Of a stretch of 64,000 nucleotides of DNA, positions 22,574-32,273 are shown one piece after another (position 1 is the stretch's first letter; each line of letters opens with the position of its first letter). The position numbers were made by a program, and so were the translations under genes. The DNA is taken from assembly GCA_024867545.1 (NCBI GenBank), contig JANFNE010000012.1:992001-1056000 (forward strand), in the 5' to 3' direction. A model generated the notes under the pieces. It was not told the DNA's origin. It saw only the letters and a list, made by a program, of their open reading frames with translations, and did not search any database. The DNA comes from Phytopythium helicoides. Its lineage: Eukaryota; Oomycota; Peronosporomycetes; Pythiales; Pythiaceae.

Positions 22574-22760
22574 GTTGCACTCTATTCAACTGGATTTTCT
22601 GGCTAGATCAAATGTACTATATGCTCTAATGTGTGCGAAAACCGATTTCCCGGTTCACCTCGATAATTTTTTCACATTCATATTTGTGTTCTCCGGTGAT
22701 TGCTGGCTTGCTGTGGTTTCATTGGAGAGGTTACCCGGGGATTGGATGTCTTTCCTGGTG
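22574..22760 (+). pseudogene. Decayed uninterrupted U2 snRNA copy at the array end
   Basis: Unlike the other units, this one keeps the U2 5' part: TTTTCTGGCTAGATCAAATG matches the conserved GGCTAAGATCAAGTG region. The GUAGUA branch-recognition motif reads GTACTA and one A of GGCTAAGATC is lost. The segments CCGATTTCCCGGTTCACCTCG and ATTTTTTCACATTC follow as in the other U2 halves, but the Sm-type site (TATTTGTG) and stem-loop IV are eroded. It is most likely a dead terminal unit, and it shows what the target looked like before insertion. Confidence 0.65.
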
Positions 22761-23700
22761 TTGTGTGGGTTCTTCTTCTCTGTTTTCCTTATATATTTTC
22801 AGAGCCATTAGAGTCTCATGGAACCGCCACGACCAACCGACTCGCGTCGGGTGGTCCGCACCGGACCAGATCAGCAACTGACGGACTCACCGGTGAATCC
22901 ACCGCCCCTTTCGCTCCCTTAGTGGCGGACATGTTCGCCTTCCGCCACCTTAGGCTCCAAGATGGTGCGCCGTCCTCGCTGGCTCACTCCACGCACCGCC
23001 CTCTGCCGCCCGCGTCTCCGGCCACACCCGTGAGCTCGGTCCGCAACGAGGCGAATCCCGGATTCGGGCCAGCCCATGCGTCGGGCCTCCACGACCCCGA
23101 CCACCGCTCCGCCGCCTCAGCAAGGACTCGTGCCGCTTGGTCGACACGCTCGCGTCGGTTTCTCTGTCTGAAGGCGTATGCGGCCATCGTCCCCGCGCGG
23201 CCGGCCGACACCACCACCGCGACGGAGCAATGTTGGACCGGCCTCAAACATATGGGCCCAGTGTACCCCTCGGCGGCCGCAATGTTTGACCAGCCCCAAA
23301 TATATGAGCCCAGTGTACCCCTCGGCGGTCGCAAGTTCAAGTTACGTGGCGACGGCGGTGGCGGCACTGATAGCGACGGCCACGGCGCCAGGGTTGTCGA
23401 CTGCCGGCCACGACGCCCGCGCCGTCACGACAGCACAAGACGCGAGGTGTGGCAGGTGCGACGGGTACTGCAGCCACCCCAACAAAGACCACGTGGGCTT
23501 CTCCAGAGGCCATCGATGTCGCCCTACGACAGTTTGGGCATGCGTTGTCTGCCTCCATATTGCGTTCAGCGCACTCCTAGTGCAGCGGTTGAAAACAAGG
23601 AGCGTGGGTGCACACCCAATTCCTCTATGGTCAACGTTCTTGTATATGGAGCATAAACAGATTTGCCAGGTGTATGCAACCTCACGAGGCCGAATAGTTG
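22761..23700 (+). other. GC-rich segment with unrecognised open frames
   Basis: A 318-codon frame (22700-23656) begins inside the decayed U2 copy, so its start is not credible. An overlapping frame (23178-23723) contains a cysteine-rich patch, RCGRCDGYCSH followed by WACVVC, that could be a zinc-binding remnant. A short direct repeat is visible around 23250-23330, where CCCAGTGTACCCCTCGGCGG occurs twice. No family is recognised. Confidence 0.35.
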
Positions 23701-24147
23701 GAGCATCTGGAGCTCGATCTTGAACTGGAACATCTGGAGAAGGTGGGCTCGCACGCGTCGACCCCTGAGCAGATGTAGGAGAGTGATAGTGCTCTGCGAC
23801 TTGCAGAGGCGCGTGGGGAGAATGCGGTTCAGAATCCCACTCGAATCCTGATCGGACAATCAGATCCATCAGCTCATCATCCGGGTGATGAGTGAGGATG
23901 GGCGTTGCTTGGCTTGACACGTTCGCCACGTCACCGACGGTCGCATCAAGCTGTGTCTCGTCAGCTGTTTTGATGCCGCCGATGGCAACTTGAAGGTTAT
24001 GAAGTGCTTCGTCTGGTGGCATATCGTTGCCTCTGTCCCACCTGTAGCGCTCCCGGCGACAATTTTTCTGCCGAATAGCGTCTTGTTGTCGACGATCTTG
24101 GGCAACTTAATCCCATCATTTGGCGCACTCGTATAGAGGGAGGACAC
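23701..24147 (-). pseudogene. Unrecognised minus-strand coding remnant
   Basis: Two overlapping minus frames join to a plausible sense: MSSLYTSAPNDGIKLPK at 24147, then, after a shift near 24030, DEALHNLQVAIGGIKTADE and an acidic, proline-rich stretch. No known domain is seen. It may be the N-terminal part of an unidentified transposon protein. Confidence 0.3.
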
Positions 24148-25575
24148 GGTTTCACTTTGGTGGCGAGTTAAGAGAAAGCTCGAGCCTCACACCCACTGTT
24201 TGCATCGTTCACACATTGTTCATGCTGATGTGGGCATGCCCCTGCATCTTCCCTGTCGATGGCGCTCGATATTGTTGACTCGATTGAACTCGTATAAGCA
24301 TGATTCACAGATGTGGCGATTTGTACTCATCTGTATGAATATTGACAAAGCATGTGTTGTCAGCGGAAATTTTATAAAAACGCACCCCTTTACTGTACTG
24401 ACCGTTCAACAATCGATGCTTGCACCCGAGGAGAGCTGCTCGCGACGCAGCTTTTTCGATATGGAACCGCTGTTTGGAGCACTCGCGGGAATTCACCGGA
24501 CTCCACTGGTGCGACAAAGTATTTTTTTGCCAATCGGAAGGCGACAAATATTTATACCCTAACCCTATCATTAGATTTGTTGTAGGTTCATTCGTAGATT
24601 GACTATAGATTCCTCAGACGCACAACTCTACCCCAGGCTACTTTCTCGGCAACAATCGCACTTGTTCAAAGAAATCCTACTTCTTTCCCCGAAATAACCT
24701 TGAAAGAACAGTTCTCAACAAATCTTAAGTAAAAAAAAGAATGAGCCTACAAAAATCACCGATGTTTTAAGGAAAGATGGGGACGTGTTCAGTTTTCAAT
24801 TTTCATCTGCAGGGAAATGATGCCAGCGAGGGACAAGCGGGCTACGAAGCCTGCGCAGGCGCGTGATCGAGAACCACCGCCAGCAGCCAAGTGTGTTGCA
24901 GATTAGCTTTGCGACGGGTGTGGGAAGATACGAACGGAGACTAACAAGTCGGACCACTTGAAGGTGTGCGGAAAGAAGAAGCCGGAAAAGACCCGCAAGG
25001 TCATCAACAAAGAGTCTTATGAGTGCAACCAAGCAAAGATTCTGGAAAAGCGACGGGAGCAATGCGTGTTCGAGAAGTACCGCTGTCTTGAAGGTAATTT
25101 CCCTACCTGTGGCATGTACACTGTTCGTTCCCAACAGCTTTTTCTCAAAAAGAATTAGCCAAGCTCGAGTCACTGCTACCAGTTCAGCGGATTAAGAAAA
25201 TCGAGTGGGAGCCTCTTCCGACAGTGAATCTTTTGCACGGCATTAAAAATGAATTCAATATTTTCTCATTCGTCTTTGAAGAGATTGCCAGGCTTTGCCA
25301 GCGGCTCTGGTCAACCAGCATGATACTGTCAATTTTTAGTTGTATGCACGATTGTTTATAAGCCACACAGCCGTTCTAGCCAATCATATTGCAATGCGGT
25401 TGTATCATAGGCTGGACAGTCATATTTTAGTTGTATGCCACAACACGTATTTTTCATTGGGGTACACTGTACCAAATCAATCAGTGGTTGCAAGCGCGCC
25501 TGAAGACCACGAAGCGCGCAAATATTCACCGCCTGCATGCCGAGCGGGCGCCCAGACCTTGGTGGCGGGGGTTGA
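24148..25575. other. Mostly unrecognised region with a possible zinc-finger remnant
   Basis: No convincing gene. Around 24915-25110 the plus strand reads LCDGCGKIRTETNKSDHLK followed by VC, a C-x2-C...H...C pattern like the zinc fingers at transposase N termini, with a lysine-rich tail. The rest is AT-rich with short frames only. Confidence 0.35.
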
Positions 25576-27031
25576 CAGCCCTCCCAAAACAAGCGCGAAG
25601 GCAGGACCAATGCCAAGCGCCTAGAGATCGCCGATCACTACCTACAGTACGGTATTAACGCCGCAATCGACGCCTACTTCAGCAAGCTGTCGAGCCCCGC
25701 CAAGAAGGAGATGAAGCGCCAGGTGTACCGCTGGGCGCGGGGGCGCGATAAGCTGGTTGAGGCCTGCGCGACTGTCCGTGGGGCCGCTAAGATGAAGAGT
25801 AGACGTGCCGGCACCGCAACGATCCTCGCCGAGTCCACGGAGCTCGGGCTTGTCAAGTGAGTGATTAGATTGACCATTGCCATTGTCACTTTCCTAACAA
25901 ATCGTTCGGTACTGACTGATACAAAGGTGGGTGAATGATTTGAGAGAAGAGGGGGTGCCGGTGACCCCTGCTCTGCTGTGCCTCGAAGCACTGGAGGTCG
26001 CACAGCAGAATGGTGTGGCACACTTTGCTGCGAGCACGACTTGGCTGCGTCTTTTCTTGGCGCGCCACAGGCTGTCCTTGCGAGCGCGGACACGCCAAGG
26101 CCAACAGTCACCAGAGGATGCTGAAGATGTGCTGTTGAAGTTCTCGACAGAGATTAAGGAGCGGATGCTGCGACATGGTGTGCGTCAATTGTGTAACGCT
26201 GATCAGACGGCGGTATTTTTCGAGTACCTACCGAAAAAAACGATCACCAATACTGGTGAGAAGACTGTGTGGATTCGGTGTGGCGGCAAAGACAAAGAGC
26301 GCATCACAGTCATGCTCATGGCGGATGCAAATGGCACCAAGTACCCTCCGAGCCTAGTGTTCCACAGCCGCCCATCTACTATACCGGAAGTTGCTCTGGA
26401 AAATCTGGCTTTGCGCCATGGATTTGGAAAGTACGTTTGGACTGAAATCGAGCTACTGCAACGTGAGACGGGGATGATGATCTACGGAAATGCGACATCG
26501 TGGTGGAACTCTACGCTTTCATTTGACTTTTTGCGGCACCACTTTGCTAGTCGAGCACCAGATGAAGAGCCAGTAATGCTCCTTTGGGATGAGTTCAGTG
26601 GTCACTGGACCCCAGATATCCAGGCTTATGCAGCTCGGATTGGTGTCCACCTCGCTGAGGTGCCTGCGGGCTCTACATCCGTCTGTCAGCCTGCAGATGT
26701 CGCGTGGATGCGACCATTCAAGCGGCGCATCCGCTCCTATTGGGTTGACTATTTACGTGAGCAACTTCAACAGCGAGATCCTACGGTACGATTCAAGTTG
26801 GTACCACCAGGTCGCGCGACTATTGCACGATGGGTGCTCCGAGCGTGGGAGGATTTGCCGTCAAGCATCATTGTCAATGGGTACAAAATGGCACGCATTG
26901 AGGTGCCAACTCAAGATGAAATCGACGAGGCAAAGCTGTACAGCGATGTCGTTGAGCTGTTGGAGCAGTTGCATTTGACTGACAGAATCGTAGGAGATAT
27001 AGATCCAGATGCTGACATCGAGCACGACTGA
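25576..27031 (+). CDS. Pogo/jerky-type DDE transposase with a CENP-B-like helix-turn-helix
   Basis: Two exons, 25576-25856 and 25927-27031. The 70-bp intron has a GTGAGT donor and ACAAAG end and restores the frame LVK|WVNDLREE. No ATG is visible in the first exon, so the true start or a further exon lies upstream. The N-terminal part resembles a CENP-B/Tc5 helix-turn-helix (FAASTTWLRLFLARHRLSLR). The catalytic triad is intact, numbered from 25931: D91 (NADQTAVFF), D220 (LLWDEFSGHW) and D256 (QPADVAWMRPFK), with 35 residues between the last two. The absence of stops in 366 codons suggests recent activity or domestication. Flanking inverted repeats were not identified with confidence. Confidence 0.8.
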
Positions 27032-27155
27032 ATAAACAATTGTGTGCAACTTCGAGTTGAAGTTGAAGTCAACTTGAAGTGACATGTGACGTGTGTCAAA
27101 GTGCCAGCTCAAATGTAATTTACGATTGCGTGTTTAACCCTGCGGGCTCAAAGAG

Positions 27156-27172
27156 TGGTCGGGGTACCCGAC
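27156..27172 (+). repeat. Left 17-bp inverted repeat
   Basis: TGGTCGGGGTACCCGAC; its exact complement lies at 29900-29916. The motif is itself almost palindromic. Confidence 0.6.
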
Positions 27173-27194
27173 GCACGCGGGCAAGCCCGCGTGC
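27173..27194. repeat. Perfect hairpin beside the left inverted repeat
   Basis: A 10-bp stem, GCACGCGGGC, with a 2-base AA loop and its complement GCCCGCGTGC. Subterminal hairpins are found in some DNA transposons and helitrons. Confidence 0.6.
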
Positions 27195-27486
27195 AGTTCT
27201 GCTTGTGGTGGCCCGTTGACGGTGTTCCTCTACTACCGATAGACGCAACGTTCTCGCAGTCAAATAATGTCACGTTTCCTCCGGATTTACTTCTCCAGCA
27301 CGAAATCTTTCAGCGAACAAAGCGTCCAACACTGATTATATCGTTTGCTTGGATTCCCACATACTGCAATGCAATGAATGCCATCGACGTACTTTGGTTT
27401 GGATTCCATCTCTTCAACAACGCTCTGAGACGGCATGAATCGCTGTAAATGCCCTCGCTTACAGGGCTCGATCAGTGTAAGATCAC

Positions 27487-29235
27487 TCAGCGAAATCGAT
27501 CGCAATAGAACCTCGTCCGATCGAATGAGGGTATACAGAGAGTAGATGCCAGATACCCCATCGTCCTGTAGCTACTTCCAATTGCCACAAACACGACGCC
27601 TCCGGCGCTGCACACAAAACTCGTGACAACCCTGGTCCAGCTTGTCGTTGTGATGTTGCTCAGGACGCATTTGCAACCGGATGCTCTACTGCCACCACTG
27701 TTGGTGCATCTAGTCACCGTTCCTACCACTTTCGCAACTCGTCGCCACAGATGAAGACTCACAGCTACTCATTGTGCTAGCTCCAATCGACACTATCGTG
27801 CTTCCTCCAAGCTGCAAGCCATCTCCCGGTATTGAAGTGACACAGATCCCATGGCACACAGCAATAGATAGTAGCAAGCAAGTCACTGGTCACTGAGCTC
27901 GCCGACATCGTGCTCGCAGAACTCGCGCCGCCAGGGATCAAGGCTTCTCCGGTAGCTCTCGTCGCCATACACAACTAGTTGACTCCACTGATATCATTTG
28001 GCGATCTACTATACACTGGCTAACTGTTAGAGGGTGTCAGCAAACAAGTAGTGCTCAAACGCATCTACATCTCGTCCGGTTCCATGATGTAGTCTTTGGG
28101 ATTAAGATAAGTAGATGGTGCGGATGGCAATTGCATCGACGTATTGCGCTCGTGTGGGGTGGGAGTGAATCACAGTGATTCCACGCGGAGAACGGCTCGA
28201 ACTCGAAGTGGGACTCAAGCGGGATATGATAGCAAACCGTCATCTTTGAAAGTTGCTCAAACTCCACTGACAACCCGTCCGAGTTTACTATGCAATGGCT
28301 AACAGTCATTTTGGTCTGACGTGTTAGTGTACAGGGAGTTCACTAGAAACAACTACGCGGCCACCGTCCGCAGCGGATGATCTCACCAACACGACAATGT
28401 CGCCGGTAGAAATGCTGCTTGCTGACTCACTCGACAGCGTCACCGCACCGGAGCTCGCGTCAGTCGCGCTTGACACGAACACACCGCCGCTCATCATCAA
28501 GCTCGCGCCACTCGACACACGCATCGTGGCGCCAGCAGTCGAAGAACTTGTACCGACCGACACCTCCCGTCGACGCCGACCGATCCAACGCCGTCGGACA
28601 CCGATCAAGACCCGCCAGTACCGACAGCCGCAGAGCAGCTCGCGTCGCCAGAGAAAGCCACCTTTCTTCCAGACAGGCCGCCAGAGCGACCAGACACGCT
28701 CACCACACCGCAAGAACCAGTCGTGGACGCACCCGACGAGATCGACACCGACCTGGACGCACCGCCAGATGCAGAGCCGATTGAAACACGCATGACTCCG
28801 CTCTCCACGGCCCACGTCACAGCGCTTGAACTCATGCTCATCGCGTCGCTTCACGTCAACTTGCTTGCACCGCTCAAGATGCTCACGCTGCCGCTCACGG
28901 AACATCCGCCCGCGACCTCGATCTTGCTGGCAACAGACGACGTCGACAATCCGCTTCCAATGCGTACGGACCCGCTCGACACGCCAGAGTCACCGGTCGT
29001 CACTGTCACGTTACCGCTGCTGCTGCTACTGCTGCTGCTCGCAGCACCGAGCATCGAGATCACCACCGAGCCGCTCGTCGACCACTCGCCAAAGACACAC
29101 AGCCGCCAACAAACTGGACGGCGACTCACCATCCACCTTCACGCCGCCGCCCACTTCTTGCGTATTGCTGGCATCTAGGATCTTCACGGACTGTGCCGCA
29201 CTTGCGCTGTCCATCGATCCGCTCTGCACCAACAC
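27487..29235 (-). pseudogene. Remnant of a Ser/Gly/Val tandem-repeat protein
   Basis: Between 28324 and 29235 the minus strand reads, across three frames, many units of the pattern SGxVxIxSGxS, for example SGSVRIGSGLSTSS, SGSVSILSGASK, SRSVSISSGAST and SGGVFVSSATDASSGAVTL. The spacing is about 20-30 residues. Stops and shifts occur near 28850, 28600 and 29060. Weaker fragments continue to 27487. Such alternating hydrophobic/glycine repeats suggest a beta-helix surface or adhesin-like protein. Similar repeat proteins occur in oomycete genomes as I recall, but the family name is not certain. Confidence 0.5.
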
Positions 29236-29899
29236 GTCGCTTCCGACACTGTCGTGCTTTCAATCCAGACACGCCAGCTAGCGCCTTGGTCGGCAAGTCG
29301 GTACCGTGGTCTCCTCGATCTTTCCTTTTTTGCGTACGGACCTTTATGCAGCTTACTCACACCGAATGCCTGCAGTTTCCACATGCACCAAGTTCTCGTT
29401 AGCATCCTGGCGAAGGAGGCACGCCCTACTGCGCTACTGGAGCCGCTCCAGTGGAGCGTCTCGATGACCGGACCATATCGCATCATCTCTTGGGCACTTA
29501 CTTTAGCATGACTAGCCTTCCATCCAGCGATGCCACAGCAAGCGAGACCGCACCCGCCAGCAATGCTGCGGCCTCTCGGAACACGCCGCCATCGAGCAGT
29601 GTTGGCGAGTGAGCACTGCTCACTGAGCAGCGTGTGTTTGTTTGGAGGGTGTGCAGTGGAGCCAACTTTGCTCTCAATAGAGGGGAGCCGATTTCAACTG
29701 AGTGACGTTTCGTCGGGTTCACTTCGTTTCAGTATGATTTAAAACAGTGCCATGTTGAACTTCGATAAGCTGTTTGAGAGGGGTAACCGCACTAGAGTTT
29801 TTCTCAGAATGAAAAGCTCTTGGAGGGTACACGACACTTGTCATGTGTTATGTTAGGTTTATGCTCAAAGATAGTATCGGCTCCCAATGCGCGTAATAA

Positions 29900-29916
29900 G
29901 TCGGGTACCCCGACCA
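29900..29916 (-). repeat. Right 17-bp inverted repeat
   Basis: GTCGGGTACCCCGACCA, the exact complement of 27156-27172. Confidence 0.6.
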
Positions 29917-31372
29917 TTGAGCACCGAATTTATTATTGATTGTACATACGGTACAAGTCATTGGTTGCAGGAGCATCTCCCTGGTGGGTGTGGCTTACAA
30001 CTAAAAAAAGTCAGTAATGATTTCGTGGGCCCAGTTTTATAAGGTGGCAATGATGACTCTTCGTATCGATCGGATTTCTAGGCAGACGGGCGACCGCTTC
30101 AGCGAGACATTGTCATGTGCATCGGGACAAGTACTAAGAGGCGGGGGAAAACGAGTATCGTGTCACCCAGATGTTCAATTGTTTCCAACCTCTTCTCAGC
30201 CATTCCGAAATAAGAGGCATTTAAGTCCCAGCTTGCCAAGCGCATGAAGAAGGAAGAAGTGGAATGAAGATAGCGCCTCCGAACGGCATGATTGTGAAGT
30301 TAAAGGCCCCCGGAATTGTGCAACAAATGGCGAGTTCGCGGCAATGTCAACGTCATTGAGCGCGTCTCGTGTGTGTACGGCACGGCAACAGCGCGAGCAC
30401 ATGCCCGATGAGCTAGTCGCGACAGTGAACGGAACCACGCCACATCAATTTCCAACTCACCTCCAAGTGCGGTCGTTCCTCACAAAAACTTGACAAATAT
30501 AACTGACGACTATCAATCCCATCTACCCTACCAAACACTCTATCCAACCATTATTTGATAAAGACACACCAAATTGACCGAATTCGTATGAAACGACAAT
30601 TTAGGCAGATAAAACAAAATATTGAGTTCATTCTAAAAATCAACGAGTTCTGATCAAGAGCGGCGAGTCCAATGTGTTTGCATCAAAACAAAACTGAAAA
30701 GCTCATCCGAGAATAAACGAATTTAGCCCAAATGCAACGAGTTCTTATCAGAGAGAACAATCGTATCAAGACCAAAATCAACAAATTCAAACTATTTTCT
30801 TTGAGCTCCTACAAAACTGAACAAATGAAAGTTGCAATCAGAGATCCTTCGTTGGATGCCGCTTTGACTCATGCTCTCTTTGTTGGGAGTGGAATCACGA
30901 GCAGCTAACGGTAGGAAACACTCTGAAGAATTGCTGGAGCCAGCAAGAACAGATGCATAATAAAAGCTAGATGTTCTATTTACACTAAGTTAAAGTATTG
31001 GAAATGCAGTAGAGAGAGTAGGTTGTCGTAACACGCCCAGATAGGAATCTAGGCTGCCACCAAGCTCACACAGACACACAGTCACTAAGCTAATGACAAG
31101 AATGGTATGCACGTGCACGCGGCAGACATATGAACGCAAGCCGCGCGCACTCCGACAGTCTCTAACTTTATAGGCCCAGACACAGAGCCTTACACACGAG
31201 CTAAGGGAACACGTGCTCCAAGCTGCGAGACACTCGTCGATCCAGCGACAGATACGGGTATTTCCAATGCCGGAAAAGTTCGCAGAACATTTTCGAAGAA
31301 CGATTCCAAGTTATAACCATGTTTGAAGTTCTTGGCGGGCTAAATGTGCCCCGGCAGAACCGTAGAAAATGA
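29917..31372. other. Gene-free AT-rich interval
   Basis: Only short frames. The stretch 30480-30830 repeats the theme of AACGAGTTC, GAATTCG and CAAATTCA-like words, suggesting an eroded AT-rich repeat. Nothing with a recognisable domain was found. Confidence 0.5.
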
Positions 31373-31445
31373 CGAATTAAATAAGTAAGTGGCCTGAGGC
31401 GGTTTTGTCACAATCTAAGTGGCCAGTCCTCGGCCACTTACAAGT
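31373..31445 (+). repeat. Left MULE terminal inverted repeat (73 bp)
   Basis: Pairs with 39673-39745 with a single mismatch. The inner half contains a hairpin, TAAGTGGCC then GGCCACTTA around a 7-base loop, so each end can fold on itself. Confidence 0.9.
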
Positions 31446-31568
31446 GGACGAGATATCAGAATGCGTGGATGATTTGTATGGTACAAATAAAGAATGGCAC
31501 ACATTTTTGTTTTACTTGATTTCATTATATGGGACTTTTGAACATACCATCACGTTACCATTGCCAAG

Positions 31569-32144
31569 ATGGAAGCGTCGGACCGTGTACCTTGCCCGGT
31601 CTGCGGGCGCATCCTCGCCCGCTCAAGTCTGTATCGGCATGTCGGCGGACGCACGTGCCTCGAGACGCGGGATCCAGGATTACGAGCCCAGCGTCTCGAG
31701 GCCGCGCATCACGCCAAACTGCTGATGGACCGGCTTCACGCCCAAGCCCGGTGGCACGCTCTTCGCGACTTGGCTGTGAGGGTCGCGGCCGCGCCAACCG
31801 CAGCCTCAACGTCGACGACAGCCTCGCCTCCAGACTCACCGTCGCCGTCTCCGCTGTCCCCGCCGTCTCCGCTGTCCCCGCCGTCTCCGCTGTCCCCGCC
31901 GTCGCTGGCGCCGTCGTCGCCGCCACCTCCAGCTCATCTGCCCGACCGTCTTGACATGACGGAGGTGGAGGACGACGAGTGTCCGATCTGCATGCAGGCT
32001 AAGATGAGGCCTGTTCGACCGCGCTCATGCTCTCACATTGTTTGCGGCACCTGCATCAGCCACGTGGTCGCCTACGCACTCGCCAGCGATGAGGCTCCAT
32101 GTGCCCAATGTGCCGACGTGCTATCGTCATTTAGGGCATGTTGA
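31569..32144 (+). CDS. RING-finger protein carried within the MULE
   Basis: A 191-residue protein starting at a well-placed ATG 124 bp inside the inverted repeat. Residues 9-30 form a C2HC-like finger (C9-x2-C12, H24, C30). A helical basic stretch follows, then a proline/serine linker with the tandem repeat SPPSPL (about residues 90-125). The C-terminal C3HC4 RING has C138, C141, C154, H156, C159, C162, C181 and C184, which fits RING spacing, so E3 ubiquitin-ligase activity is likely by family. The frame is open and unbroken, unlike the transposase on the other strand. It could be a second MULE-encoded gene or a captured host gene. Confidence 0.75.
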   Translation: MEASDRVPCPVCGRILARSSLYRHVGGRTCLETRDPGLRAQRLEAAHHAKLLMDRLHAQARWHALRDLAVRVAAAPTAASTSTTASPPDSPSPSPLSPPSPLSPPSPLSPPSLAPSSPPPPAHLPDRLDMTEVEDDECPICMQAKMRPVRPRSCSHIVCGTCISHVVAYALASDEAPCAQCADVLSSFRAC

Positions 32145-32273
32145 AGTTGTTTTAATTTGGTGAAATGTGACGTTTTATTTTTGATACATTGAAATGATTT
32201 GAATTATAGATGTAATATGAGAGGGAGAATCTACAAATATGTGAAGATATAATAAATTCATAAAGGGATCACG

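Larger units (their letters stand above)
27156..29916. mobile_element. Candidate element bounded by 17-bp inverted repeats
   Basis: A perfect inverted pair, TGGTCGGGGTACCCGAC at 27156-27172 and its complement at 29900-29916, brackets 2.7 kb that contains repeat-protein remnants and no transposase. No target duplication is evident at the two flanks. It may be a non-autonomous element. Alternatively, the left repeat could belong to the pogo-like element that ends 120 bp upstream. Confidence 0.4.

Noticed and set aside
22700..23656. 318-codon open frame downstream of the U2 array
   Set aside because: It begins inside the decayed U2 copy and shows no domain; compositional bias of GC-rich DNA explains its length.
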